Positions 1-10,193 of a DNA stretch of 64,000 nucleotides are shown one piece after another. The stretch covers positions 1,983,501-2,047,500 of the forward strand of contig JAXIVH010000044.1 in assembly GCA_036785325.1 (NCBI GenBank), written 5' to 3'. Position numbers and translations under genes: made by a program. This DNA comes from Urophycis tenuis. Lineage: Eukaryota; Chordata; Actinopteri; Gadiformes; Phycidae. The notes under the pieces were generated by a model. The model was not told the origin of the DNA and searched no databases. It was given only the letters and a program-made list of their open reading frames with translations. The stretch's first letter is position 1; the number at the start of each line of letters is the position of its first letter.

Positions 1-1513
1 ATTATATTTATGATAACATGTAACTCCTTACTAACTTCTTCCCAAGTAAATGCAGCCTAATGAAGCTGGCTGTTTACCTGCACTCCTGTAAGAAGCCCGT
101 AGAGACAGCTGTGTGCCTACACAACGTGTTTCCATCTCTGTCTGGCATGCAACATCTCTTGATGCAGGAATCTGTGCCGTTGATGTTTTTGATGAGCTGG
201 TCTATAACAAGCACACAGGGGTTAGAAAAAAACATCTCAGAACAAATGTAATCATCCCTCCCCCCACTATGTATCTGAGAACCGTGAGAAACATTTTTTT
301 CACATGCATTTTAATATACCATTGAATAATGACTACATAAGGTAAGCAACAAAACATAGTTTGTTTGTATGCACAGGACAGGCCAGGACAGTCTGATGAC
401 AGAGAGTTCTGAGGTTGAAGTCCTATAATAACAAAATGCACCCGAGACAGTGACATGTCTGTAGCTACGACATGTCCGCTATTCTGCTGCAGCAGAGGAA
501 ACTCTGCTGTTCTCAGCTCCACGGCCACTCGTGGCCACGACCGCTAAAATGCGGGACGATACTGTAAACCGGTGCGTGTTTATCAAAGCTTGGTTGCCGT
601 GCAGAGGCACCAGTCGGTTTGAGCTGCGTTCAAAACGCCTCAGGCAGTGATCACTGCTCCAGTATAATGGGTAAACCTGAAACTCACCCAGTGATAAACG
701 TTCCGCGGTGCAAAAATAAGGGCGATTGAAATGCGTTATTTTTGTGTCATTCATTCATCTTAATGAACGCGTTAAAGTCCCGGCCATAGTTTTAACGTAA
801 CTTTAGTATAAGCAGACTATGTCGCGGCCCAACAGTACTTTATGCTAGCTGCCATGCTAACAGGGGCCGCCAAGCCGGCTAAACAGTAAATCAGAATAAA
901 ATGTTCAAACTTACAGCTTCCACGTTCGTAGTTGGATCGCGGACAGTTGGTACCGATCCATTTTTAATCCGCAGGGATTTAGCAAATCCAGTTTTATACT
1001 GTCCCTCGTTGATGAAGCAGTCCGACGTGAAATGGTTAGCACACACATACAGCACTTTGGGAACTGCTGTAGGGACATCACCATCAAAAATGAAATTCAC
1101 CCATTGAGTCCTCAGAACCTCCGAAGTGGGAGGTTTATAAAGAGTTGTGTGCTCATTTGTGCAGCCAACAACAGAGCAACCACTTCTTCCAGCTCGTACC
1201 TTCGCCATTGTGCCAACCGGAGCAACGCTAGCGAGCGGAATAATGGCGGTGTTTAGAAACTTTGTTAGGGGCGTGGCAAACCTTCACCGGAGGCGTTGCC
1301 ACCAGCCTGAGGGGAGCGGCCGAGTCTGTTGCTGACGTCATTTGCAGACCATTTCTCAAACAGCCCGTTTTAGCGCACATTTTCTAAAGACTAAGAAAGC
1401 AAAAAAACGAGAGGATTAACTTTTTTCATATCAGGAGGGATTGTAGACAGGCCGGGGATGCATATTATTGATAGAAAACCGCTCTAAAGTGCATTTTGCA
1501 TAATATGGGACCT
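1..1513 (-). mobile_element. Kolobok-like THAP DNA transposon, right part
   Basis: The block ends at 1513 and is followed by TTAA (1514-1517) and then by satellite sequence. The intact satellite unit has TTAA at the same point, so the element used a TTAA target. TTAA targets together with a THAP finger are known for the Kolobok superfamily; that assignment is inference. The terminal sequence, read inward on the minus strand, is AGGTCCCATATTATGC. The matching left terminus is not in the window, so the element probably continues to the left. Bases 1-890 show no convincing gene; short frames there have no recognisable domain. Confidence 0.55.
915..1208 (-). CDS. THAP zinc-finger protein, first coding exon
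   Basis: The exon encodes 98 codons from an ATG at 1208 and ends on a codon boundary at a strong splice donor (GCT followed by GTAAGT, GT at 914-913). The THAP C2CH pattern is visible: Cys11, Cys16, Cys56 and His59, a conserved Trp36, and a closing SVPTV at residues 85-89 in place of the usual AVPTIF-type box. THAP domains bind DNA in a sequence-specific way and occur both in host regulators and in P-element and Kolobok transposases. The TTAA-bounded repeat around it makes a transposase or its relic the likelier reading. Downstream exons are not visible to the left, so function cannot be decided here. Confidence 0.65.
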
Positions 1514-1517
1514 TTAA

Positions 1518-1813
1518 CATTAATCTTTCCTTACAGAACATAAATTAATTAGCTTAGTATTTCAACGACCCAAGAGTCAATATAGTCTTGCCATATGCCG
1601 TTGGAAAGCTTAGATTTCCCCGCTTAAAATGAGCCCATCCGCGAGCAGTCTGGTTGATCACAGACTAAACTGCGTCAGGTTGACTGAAGTGTACCCAGCA
1701 GATAAAAACATACCTTCAACGTTTCAATTAACATCAATCTTTCCTTACAGAACACAAATTAATTAGCTTAGTATTTCAACGACCCATGAGTCAATATAGT
1801 CTTGCCATACGCC
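1518..1813. repeat. 214-bp satellite, left fragment (about 1.4 units)
   Basis: This stretch contains the same unit as the main array from 13116, including the recurring GCCGTTGGAAAGCTTAG core near 1597. It ends at 1813 in the middle of a unit (after CATACGCC). The unit resumes at 13116 with GCCGTTGG, so everything between is a later insertion. Confidence 0.9.
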
Positions 1814-2039
1814 AGACAGACAGACATACAAACAGACAGACATACTTTATTGATCCCTGAGGGAAATTGCCTTCGTCACAAAACTCCAGGAGAAAAAAGA
1901 GGACACTCTACTTATAGTAGAGTGTTAGAAATATAAATATATAAAGAAAACCTATGTAAAATATAAAACCTATGTAGAAAATATAAACCTATGTAAAAAT
2001 AAAAATATAAACCTATTTACAAATATAAACCTATGTAAT

Positions 2040-2299
2040 AAAATATATTTAAAAAAAAAATGTACATAAAGAAAAGATAATATACATAAATATACATACA
2101 GCCAGGCATACACTACGAGGTAATAGCATACACAAGGATGTAGTATGTCGGATTTTTGTAAGACCAGTTGTGCAGAGAGATGACCAGATGACCAGTTATG
2201 TACTAAATGACAGTTATGCAGTGAAATGAAATGACCAGTTATGTGGTGATATTACAGTGAAATGAAATGAAATGACAGTCATGTAATAAGAATGGATAC
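2040..2299 (-). other. LINE 3' untranslated region
   Basis: The A/T-rich stretch downstream of the RT stop has short near-repeats (blocks of AAATATAAACCTATG at 1925-2040 and ATGACCAGTTATG at 2165-2280). No gene is seen. Confidence 0.6.
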
Positions 2300-3260
2300 C
2301 TATTGTGCAGATGACAGTGACAAATTGTAAAGTTTGATGACCACAGGCAGGAATGATTTCCTATGTCGCTCTGTGGTGCATCTAGGTGAGAGGAGTCTTC
2401 TGCTGAAGGTACTCCTCCGCTGAGATAGGGTGGAAAAGAGAGGGTGAGAGGCATTGTCCATGATAGTCCGTAGCCTGGACAGCATCCTCCTATCTGCCAC
2501 GGTAGTCAGAGTGTCCAATTCCTCACCCACTACATCACCAGCCCTCTTGATGAGTCTATTGAGTCTATTGGTGTCCGCGACCCTCATCCCACTGCCCCAG
2601 CATGTGACAGCGAAGAAGATCGCACTGGCAACCACAGACTCGTAGAACATCCTCAGCATTGTCCTGCAGATGTTGAAGGACCTTAGCCTCCTAAGAAAAA
2701 ATAGTCGGCTTTGGCCCTTCTTATAGATAGCCTCTGTGTTCCTGGTCCAGTCCAACTTGTTGTTGAAGTACACCCCCAGGTACTTGTACTCCTCAACAAT
2801 GTCGACAGGAACCCCCTGGATGAACACAGGGCCCACCGGTGTTTTGACCCTCCTTAGGTCCACAATGAGCTCCTTTGTCTTGGTAGCATTGAGCTGTAGA
2901 TGGTTCAGCTCACACCAAGAGACAAAGTTGCTCACAACAGTCCTATACTCACCCTCATCACCCCCCTCAATACAGCCAACTACTGCAGAATCATCAGAAA
3001 ACTTCTGAAGGTGGCAGGACTCAGTGCAGTAGCTGAAGTCTGAGGTGTAGAGGGTGAAGAGGAAGGGAGAAAGGACCGTCCCCTGAGGGGCCCCGGTGTT
3101 GCTAACCACCCTGTCAGATACACAGTTCTGTAGGCGTACAAACTGTGGTCTGCCCATCAGGTAGTCAACAATCCAGGACACCAAGGGGGCATCCACCTGC
3201 ATCGCCGCCATCTTTTCACCTAGGAGACCAGGCCGTAAGGTGTTGAAGGCACTGGAGAAG
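2300..3260 (-). pseudogene. LINE reverse transcriptase, C-terminal part
   Basis: The reading frame carries the core RT motifs GTVLSPFLFTLYTSDF and FSDDS (the YxDD-type catalytic box), followed by the thumb and C-terminal region (KYLGVYFNNKLDW, FLRRLRSFN). Upstream it runs into the left LTR at 3260. The sense continuation lies beyond the LTR element, where 9957-10040 encodes VMFFDF, the residues directly before the palm motif. The enzyme would copy LINE RNA at a nicked genomic site. The frame is open to about 2300, so this part decayed little before it was split. Confidence 0.85.
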
Positions 3261-3658
3261 TGTGACGTTCCCCACCCTGCCTGCTAGTTCCCTGTTTGGC
3301 CAACAGGTAGCAGGGCAGGGTGGAGAGCCAATTAGGCACAACAGGTTCCACCTGGTGTGGAGCCTACTTAAATGCAGCTGTGACGCACCTCTCCCTCTTT
3401 TTCCCTCAGACTCTCCATGGCTCTGGCTGACAGGCAGCTGTTTGTTTGAGTTTTGCACTTCATACACGCACCACACCACTCTTCCATCACATCCAAGCAT
3501 CACACTCACTATTGACTTTTGACATATCCATTCATTCATCTTCATTACTTTGCATTTGGTTATTTCAACCTAGTAATTTGATTTAAATAAATATAATTTT
3601 GATTCAGTTACCCCTGTGTGTTCCCCTTTTTTGTCATATTCCTTGCCGGGTTGTGACA
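3261..3658 (+). repeat. 5' LTR
   Basis: The 398-bp repeat is bounded by TGTGACG and GTGACA and appears identical over its whole length to 9554-9951. An AATAAA-like signal (AAATAAATATAA) sits near 3585. The 86-residue open frame inside it is not a gene. Confidence 0.95.
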
Positions 3659-3662
3659 AAAA

Positions 3663-3675
3663 TGGGGGCTCGTCC
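3663..3675 (+). promoter_or_regulatory. primer-binding site, tRNA-Pro type
   Basis: TGGGGGCTCGTCC lies four bases after the LTR. It equals the first 13 bases of the tRNA-Pro primer site known from gammaretroviruses; the match stops after 13 bases. Confidence 0.75.
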
Positions 3676-4637
3676 TAAAAAGCTAAATTTTATTTAGTCT
3701 AAATGTGAAAAAAAAAAAAAAAAAAAAAAAAAACTTTTGATCATGATTTGTGAAAACTGGCTGTTGGAACTAATTGTTTTTTTTTGCAGTGTGGTGTAGT
3801 TTGGCGTGGGCTACTCGACTGGTTGGTGGCACGCAGCGCTACAAGTACCCCTGGTAGGCTTACGGCTGCTTCCCTTTGGGAGCAGCTGCACACGTGGGAT
3901 AGTGTGGTGGTAGCTGGGGGAGGATCCAGACTTAGTGGTGGGAAGGCAATCAGCTTGCTGGGGGCCTGACCTAAACTAAAGCTTGTTACAAGCTAGCGTT
4001 TACGGGTTCAGATCTCCTCCTAGACCCACCTGAAGACTAGGGAGGGCTATTGGAGCCCTAGTTAGTTAGTTTCGGGTAGGCTAGAGGGGTAGGCGGGCTA
4101 ACCAGTCGAGTGGTCCAGGTTGGCTGCATGGGCCACACTGAGTTTGATAAATAATTCATGGTTTTCTAACACACACAAAAGGTAAACAAACAGTAGTATA
4201 TTACAAATACAGAAGAAATAAATGCATATCAAACATGGGCAAACGTGAAAATGTTCATGCTTAACTGATTAACGTTATGGGAGCTTGATCAGCTATTGGT
4301 CTTAAACATTTTAAGGATCTGTTTGATTTAATAGCCGTCCTTCATGGAAAATGGGGAATTCACAGGTGTAGTAGTCTGGTTATGGCCATGGGGAGGGGAA
4401 GAGCATATTTGTTTTGTCCCTTGTTTGGAATTGATTTTGAATTGGTTTATTGGTTGTGATAACTATTTGTTATTGATAATTTGGAACCTGGTTGGTTATC
4501 ACAGATGATAATAATAGTGTTTGGTTATACTGATTTGGTTGAATTTGGGAAGTCAGTAAGGGTAGGGGCATGCTTACTGTTGCTTACGGAGTGTATATGC
4601 GGTTATTGATTTCAATTGTATTTTGTTTGTTAACATT
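3676..4637 (+). other. retrotransposon leader
   Basis: A long 5' leader of about 960 bases separates the primer site from gag. It starts with an A-rich tract (3706-3733) and shows no long frame. Confidence 0.6.
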
Positions 4638-6764
4638 ATGGCTTCGTCAGTAGTCTCTGATTTCATCGATTGTCCTTCGCTGTTGACACTTGAGCAGTGT
4701 ACGAAAGAGCAGCTGCTGGTAATTGCAACACATTACGAGATTGAGGTACCAAGTAGAGAATTGAAAGACAATATTAAGGCTACATTAAAAGCAGGCCTAG
4801 AGGAGCAGGGTGTTCTTGAACCTTCTCATAGAGCTCGCCATGCCTCTACGGGTTTAACATTTGAGCAACAAAAAGAGCTTCTCTTGTTGAAGCAGGAGCA
4901 TGAAAGGTTGAAGCAGGAGCAGCAAGGGCAACTGCGAGAGAAGGAATTTGAAAAGGAGTTAGCCCTAGAGGAATTGAAACTTAAAAGGGAGTTGGCTCTA
5001 GAGGAACAAAAACAAAGAATTGAACTTGCTAAAATACGTTTACAGCAGGAGAAACTTGGCTTAATTAAAGAGGGTTTATTACCTAGGGAATCACTGGAAG
5101 GTGAGTCGGTCATCCACTATGGATCTGGGACTCCTACTGACATCACTAGATACTTACGTTTGATACCAAAATTCAATGAAAAAGACCCTGACATATTTTT
5201 CACATTGTTTGAGAGACTTGCAGACGCAAGAAATTGGTGTGACGAAGACCGTGCGTTGTTGTTGCAATGTGTTCTGTCTGGAAAAGCACAAGAGGCATTT
5301 TCTGCCTTAACACCGGAGGATTGTAAAAATTATGAATGTATAAAGTTGGCTGTGCTTAGAGCATATGAACTCGTACCGGAAGCGTATAGGCAGCGATTTA
5401 GAAAATGGAGGAAGACTGACAAACAATCACATGTAGAATTTATTCGCGACCTGACTCGCCATTTCACTCGCTGGTGTTCCGCATCAGAGGTCACTACATT
5501 TGCAGAGCTGTGTGATTTGGTTGTATTGGAGCAGCTCAAAAACTCTGTACCAGCAAACGTAGCCACGTACCTTGCTGAACACGAGGCCAGGACACCCAGC
5601 CAGGCGGCGGTGTTGGCTGACGAGTATGCATTACTGCACAAAAATGCAGCCAGTGCAGCTTACTCAAGGCCACCTAGAGAAAATTATTTTCGACCTAAAA
5701 CTACAGACCAGCTGGGCGATCGGGAACAAGGCAGTCGGGATAGATTTGTCTCAAACTCCCGTGGATTGTGTAATTACTGCAAACAATTAGGACACTGGAA
5801 GGGTGAATGTGAATTGTTAAAAGCTAAAGGTAATTTGCCTAGGGCACCAGTGAAACCGGCAGCATTGGCAAATTCACTTCCTAGTTCATTGGCGGCAGTA
5901 TCCTCAGCAGGGTTTGGGGAGCCTAATAAACAATTGGAGGGGTTGGAGGACTATCGCCCCTTTCTCTCTGATGGTTTTGTGTCATTGCAGGGCAGCAGCG
6001 AACATGTGCCAGTGAAGATTTTGCGAGACACTGGATCCCTCGACTCATTTGTGCGTGAGTCGCTGTTACCCTTTTCATCCAAAACAGACACCGGCGAGGT
6101 CATTTTGATTCGCGGAATGGGTATGTCTGTTTTCCCAGTTCCATTACATAACCTCACATTTATCTCCGGATTGAAAAATGGTAACGTTCAGATGGGTGTG
6201 CGCGCCGATTTACCAGTTGAAGGGGTGGACGTAATTTTGGGAAACAATTTGGTTGGGCTGAAAGTGTGGGCTGATGGACCTCTTCCAAATGTGATTACCC
6301 AATTGACATTAGAACCTAGTTCTTTGGAAGCGGCAGAGGGGGGTAAAGTGTATCCAGCCTGTGCCGTTACACGCGCTATGGCGCGAAATGTGCCAGATGA
6401 CAAACCAGACACTTCACCATCTAAGAAGGTTACAATGGGCATCAGTTTACCGGAGAAATTTAAATCCATGTCACGGGTTGAGTTGGCTAAGGAACAGGCA
6501 AATGATCAAAGTTTGTGTGAACTCTTTGTTGGAGCAATGTCCATGGAAGAAATAGAAAGCTCAGCACATGGCTACTGCTTGCATGAGGGGCTTCTATTTC
6601 GAAAATGGTTACCCCATGGAGATGCTCTTGTCGGCGAACCCGTGTTCCAGTTTGTCGTGCCAACTGCTTTACGGCAGATGGTATTGAAAACGTGTCATGA
6701 TGATGTGGCAGGTCATCAGGGGGTTAGGAAGACTTATGACCGTGTTTTGCGACACTGTTTTTAG
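4638..6764 (+). CDS. Gag-protease polyprotein plus start of integrase, ended by a stop
   Basis: The frame opens at 4623, but the ATG at 4638 (MASS...) sits in a better start context. Numbering from 4623, residues about 75-165 form a charged coiled coil rich in EQQKE/LKQE. A capsid-like helical region follows. A CCHC knuckle with spacing CX2CX4HX4C spans residues 382-395, as expected for nucleocapsid RNA binding. The aspartic protease motif DTG is at residue 469. The last 25 residues are the beginning of the HHCC zinc domain of integrase (HX5H visible). The frame stops at TAG 6762-6764 inside that domain. The next frame follows in the same phase, so this is a single nonsense codon and not a natural gag/pol boundary. 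Confidence 0.9.
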   Translation: MASSVVSDFIDCPSLLTLEQCTKEQLLVIATHYEIEVPSRELKDNIKATLKAGLEEQGVLEPSHRARHASTGLTFEQQKELLLLKQEHERLKQEQQGQLREKEFEKELALEELKLKRELALEEQKQRIELAKIRLQQEKLGLIKEGLLPRESLEGESVIHYGSGTPTDITRYLRLIPKFNEKDPDIFFTLFERLADARNWCDEDRALLLQCVLSGKAQEAFSALTPEDCKNYECIKLAVLRAYELVPEAYRQRFRKWRKTDKQSHVEFIRDLTRHFTRWCSASEVTTFAELCDLVVLEQLKNSVPANVATYLAEHEARTPSQAAVLADEYALLHKNAASAAYSRPPRENYFRPKTTDQLGDREQGSRDRFVSNSRGLCNYCKQLGHWKGECELLKAKGNLPRAPVKPAALANSLPSSLAAVSSAGFGEPNKQLEGLEDYRPFLSDGFVSLQGSSEHVPVKILRDTGSLDSFVRESLLPFSSKTDTGEVILIRGMGMSVFPVPLHNLTFISGLKNGNVQMGVRADLPVEGVDVILGNNLVGLKVWADGPLPNVITQLTLEPSSLEAAEGGKVYPACAVTRAMARNVPDDKPDTSPSKKVTMGISLPEKFKSMSRVELAKEQANDQSLCELFVGAMSMEEIESSAHGYCLHEGLLFRKWLPHGDALVGEPVFQFVVPTALRQMVLKTCHDDVAGHQGVRKTYDRVLRHCF

Positions 6765-9257
6765 CCATGTTTGAAGCGGGATATTTCCGCTTACATAAAG
6801 TCATGCCACACCTGTCAACTGAGCAGCAAGCCCAATCAGTCTATCAAACCTGCTCCATTATGTCCTATTGCGGCAGTGCTCAACCCATTTGAACATTTGA
6901 TTATAGATTGTGTTGGTCCTTTGCCACGCTCAAAGTCTGGTCACATGTACTTGCTGACGGTGATGTGTCAGGTGACTCGTTACCCAGCAGCATTTCCATT
7001 GAGATCTATCACTACAAAGTCAGTGTTTAAGGCACTAACGCAGTTCATTTCAGTATTTGGCATACCAAAGATTGTGCAAAGTGATCAAGGCTCTAATTTT
7101 ACATCACGCATGTTTGGTGAGGTTCTACGTCAGTTGAACATCAGACATAACATGGCAACAGCGTATCATGCACAATCTCAGGGCGCTTTGGAACGTTTTC
7201 ATCAAACGTTGAAATCGTTACTGCGCTCTTACTGCATACAGTTAGATGCAGATTGGGAGGAGGGGCTTCCGTGGCTCTTACTGGCATCCAGAGAAGTGAT
7301 ACAGGAAAGTACAGGGTTTAGCCCCAATGATTTGGTCTTTGGACACAAAGTCCGTGGAGTCATGGCTCTGTTGCAGGACACATGGAACATAGCCAAACCT
7401 CCCCAGAAATTGCAAGATTATGTGGAGGGTTTTAGACGTAGGCTGACACTAGCTGTAGAGTCTGCAAAGGCCAAGTTGGACAAAGTTCAGACAAGGATGA
7501 AATCACTTCATGATAGGCGAGCAGAAGAAAAACAGTTTAATGCTGGTGACCAAGTTCTGATTTTACAGCCTATTAAAAATTCTCCATTTGAGGCAGCCTT
7601 TTCAGGACCGTTTACAGTCATGAAGCAAGTGTCGGAGACAAATTACATGATCGCTACCCCACATGGTAGAAAGAAAACAAAATGTTTTCATGTAAACCTA
7701 CTCAAACCTTACTACGCTCGTACCTCTGAGGACAAAGGGGTTAAGACTTGTTTAGCTAACGCTAGAGTCAGTGTGTCATTGACTCAAAGTTCGGACGAGG
7801 CAGAAATACCAGACTGTGTGGTTCAGGGAAGGCTGAAAAATACACAATCTTTGAAAATGCTGGATATCATCTTGTCAGATTTGGACGAAGCTAAACGGAC
7901 TGAGCTAATTGCTTTGATTGACTCTTATTCTGCTCTCTTCTCAGATGTTCCCTCCACCACACATCTGGTGGAACATGACGTGGATGTGGGGGACTCTGCC
8001 CCAATAAAACAGCGGTTCTATCGGGTTTCGCCAGAGAAGCGGAAGGTGTTAGATCGCGAAGTCCAATATATGTTGGACAACAACCTCGCGGAGCCATGCT
8101 TGTCTAGTTGGGCGTCACCATGCCTGTTGGTTGGTAAACCTGATGGTACTTTTAGACCTTGTACAGATTACAGGAAAGTAAATCAGGTAACCAAGCCAGA
8201 TGCTTTTCCTCTGCCACGAATGGAGGACTGCATTGATCAAGTAGGATCTGCCAAATTTGTGCGCAAATTTGACCTTTTAAAAGGCTATTGGCAGGTCCCA
8301 TTGTCTGCCCACGCACAGGAAATTTGTGCTTTTATTACTCCCAGCGGCCTATTCAAGTACACTGTGATGCCATTTGGTCTCCGAAATGCACCCGCTACAT
8401 TCCAGCGCCTCATGAATACAGTCGTGGCTGGCCTGGATGGATGCGCCGTGTATTTAGATGACGTAGTTGTGCACAGTGACACATGGCCCGAGCACATTCA
8501 ACGTATCCGTGCATTATTTGATCGCTTGGTTTGGGCAAATTTGACCATCAATCTGGCGAAGTGCGAATTCGCAAAAGCCACAGTGACTTATTTGGGAAAG
8601 GTGGTAGGACAAGGAAATGTGCGAATGGTTGAGGACAAAATTGCGGCCATTTTGAAATATCCTCCACCTACCACTAAAAAAGAGCTAATGCGGTTCTTAG
8701 GTCTTGTTGGGTATTACCGATCTTTCGCTAAAAATTTCTCATCTGTGGTTGAGCCGTTGACTCGACTTTTAAAGAAAGATGAACTTTATATTTGGTCAAA
8801 CCGTTGCCAGGCTGCATTTGAAAATGTTAAGGCCCTTTTGTGCTCTGCACCTGTGCTAGCCGCACCAAGGGTAAACGAAACGTTCTGCCTACAAGTAGAT
8901 GCGTCGAACGTGGGGGCGGGCGCTGTGTTACTACAGGCTGATGCACAGGGGGTTGATAAACCGGTTGCTTTCTTTTCAAGAAAATTTAACAAGTATCAAC
9001 TGAACTATTCAGTCATTGAAAAGGAAGCACTTGCTTTGATTTGGGCGCTGCAGCATTTTGATGTTTATTTGGGAACAGGAAGGACACCATTGGTGGTGTT
9101 CACGGACCACAATCCGTTAACGTTTTTGCGATCTCTCCAAAACCCGAATCAGCGTCTAATGCGGTGGGCTCTGTTTTTGCAGCCGTACCACCTGGACATC
9201 CGTCACATCAAGGGCACAAGTAATGTGCTAGCAGATGCACTATCTAGAGCACTTTAG
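6765..9257 (+). CDS. Pol: integrase, then reverse transcriptase and RNase H
   Basis: Numbering from 6771, the CX2C of the integrase zinc domain comes first. The DDE core follows with Asp46, Asp105 and Glu141; the last pair is spaced exactly 35 residues apart. A GPF/chromodomain-like tail region (SGPFTV, HVNLLKPYY) ends the integrase. Reverse transcriptase starts near residue 400 with FRPCTDYRKVN, and YLDD is at about 561. RNase H carries QVDASN, EKEALA, TDHNPL and a closing ADALSR, which gives the four acidic positions. The product would integrate and copy the element. INT-before-RT is the Gmr1 order. It has no start codon of its own; it continues the phase of the preceding frame beyond the stop at 6762. 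Confidence 0.93.
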   Translation, partial: PCLKRDISAYIKSCHTCQLSSKPNQSIKPAPLCPIAAVLNPFEHLIIDCVGPLPRSKSGHMYLLTVMCQVTRYPAAFPLRSITTKSVFKALTQFISVFGIPKIVQSDQGSNFTSRMFGEVLRQLNIRHNMATAYHAQSQGALERFHQTLKSLLRSYCIQLDADWEEGLPWLLLASREVIQESTGFSPNDLVFGHKVRGVMALLQDTWNIAKPPQKLQDYVEGFRRRLTLAVESAKAKLDKVQTRMKSLHDRRAEEKQFNAGDQVLILQPIKNSPFEAAFSGPFTVMKQVSETNYMIATPHGRKKTKCFHVNLLKPYYARTSEDKGVKTCLANARVSVSLTQSSDEAEIPDCVVQGRLKNTQSLKMLDIILSDLDEAKRTELIALIDSYSALFSDVPSTTHLVEHDVDVGDSAPIKQRFYRVSPEKRKVLDREVQYMLDNNLAEPCLSSWASPCLLVGKPDGTFRPCTDYRKVNQVTKPDAFPLPRMEDCIDQVGSAKFVRKFDLLKGYWQVPLSAHAQEICAFITPSGLFKYTVMPFGLRNAPATFQRLMNTVVAGLDGCAVYLDDVVVHSDTWPEHIQRIRALFDRLVWANLTINLAKCEFAKATVTYLGKVVGQGNVRMVEDKIAAILKYPPPTTKKELMRFLGLVGYYRSFAKNFSSVVEPLTRLLKKDELYIWSNRCQAAFENVKALLCSAPVLAAPRVNETFCLQVDASNVGAGAVLLQADAQGVDKPVAFFSRKFNKYQLNYSVIEKEALALIWALQHFDVYLGTGRTPLVVFTDHNPLTFLRSLQNPNQRLMRWALFLQPYHLDIRHIKGTSNVLADALSRAL

Positions 9258-9542
9258 TTTTGTTTCCATTAGTTTTATTTTCTCATGTCTGTTATTGTTT
9301 ACACATTTCCTTTTGTTTGTCTGATGTCTCACTCTTAAATGTGCTCCTAGGATCCGAGGCTGCTGGGTGAGCGTTGGAGAACACCAGGGGATGTGGTGAG
9401 GAATGGCAGACATGAGGGTTTTTTGTTTGGGGGACAAAATTTCGATTTTTTTTTTTGTTTGGTAAATTTAATTTGGGGCTTAATGTTTAGCCATTTGGGG
9501 CAATTTAATTTGGTTCAGGTTATGGGGTGGGACCCCATTCTT
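9258..9542 (+). other. retrotransposon 3' noncoding region
   Basis: About 285 T-rich bases lie between the pol stop and the polypurine tract. No gene is seen. Confidence 0.6.
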
Positions 9543-9553
9543 TAGGGGGGGAG
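9543..9553 (+). promoter_or_regulatory. polypurine tract
   Basis: The purine run AGGGGGGGAG directly abuts the 3' LTR, where plus-strand priming takes place in LTR elements. Confidence 0.85.
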
Positions 9554-9951
9554 TGTGACGTTCCCCACCCTGCCTGCTAGTTCCCTGTTTGGCCAACAGG
9601 TAGCAGGGCAGGGTGGAGAGCCAATTAGGCACAACAGGTTCCACCTGGTGTGGAGCCTACTTAAATGCAGCTGTGACGCACCTCTCCCTCTTTTTCCCTC
9701 AGACTCTCCATGGCTCTGGCTGACAGGCAGCTGTTTGTTTGAGTTTTGCACTTCATACACGCACCACACCACTCTTCCATCACATCCAAGCATCACACTC
9801 ACTATTGACTTTTGACATATCCATTCATTCATCTTCATTACTTTGCATTTGGTTATTTCAACCTAGTAATTTGATTTAAATAAATATAATTTTGATTCAG
9901 TTACCCCTGTGTGTTCCCCTTTTTTGTCATATTCCTTGCCGGGTTGTGACA
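9554..9951 (+). repeat. 3' LTR
   Basis: The 398-bp repeat reads the same as 3261-3658. Its right edge is followed by AAAAG and then by the continuing LINE sequence. Confidence 0.95.
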
Positions 9952-9956
9952 AAAAG

Positions 9957-10193
9957 TCAAAGAACATGACTCTCACAGTGCTCGCCGGCTTGTCTAGATG
10001 CGAGTAGGCTTTGTTCAGCAGGTAGATGATGCAGTCCTCGACTCCCAGGCGGGGCTGGTAGGCGAACTGCAGCTGGTCCGAGAAGGGTCTGACCATAGGC
10101 CTGAGCTGCTCCAAGACAAGCCTCTCCATGGTCTTCATAATATGTGACGTCAGAGCCACCGGTCTGTAGTCCTTAGGGCTGCTGGGGCCCAGC
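9957..10193 (-). pseudogene. LINE reverse transcriptase, middle part
   Basis: The frame gives SSPKDYRPVALTSHIMKTMER, LQFAYQPRLGVEDC and VMFFDF, the fingers/palm segment of a LINE RT. It fits between the segment upstream at 11615 and the segment downstream at 3260. Both breaks are insertions, not decay. Confidence 0.85.

Larger units (their letters stand above)
3261..9951 (+). mobile_element. Gmr1-like Ty3/gypsy LTR retrotransposon
   Basis: The 6691-bp element has two 398-bp LTRs that read as identical, each starting TGTGACGTT and ending TTGTGACA. It also has a primer-binding site, a gag-protease frame, an integrase-RT-RNase H frame and a polypurine tract. The integrase precedes the reverse transcriptase, the reverse of ordinary Ty3/gypsy elements. 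That order is known for the Gmr1 group first described from Atlantic cod. Flanking 5-mers AGAAG (3256-3260) and AAAAG (9952-9956) are a target-site duplication with one mismatch. Identical LTRs mean a recent insertion. One in-frame stop at 6762-6764 is the only break seen in the coding region. Confidence 0.93.

Noticed and set aside
479..754. 91-residue minus-strand frame near the THAP exon
   Set aside because: No recognisable domain and no fitting splice phase; probably noncoding transposon sequence.
3262..3522. 86-residue open frame in each LTR
   Set aside because: It lies wholly inside the LTR and has no domain; it appears twice because the LTRs are the same.
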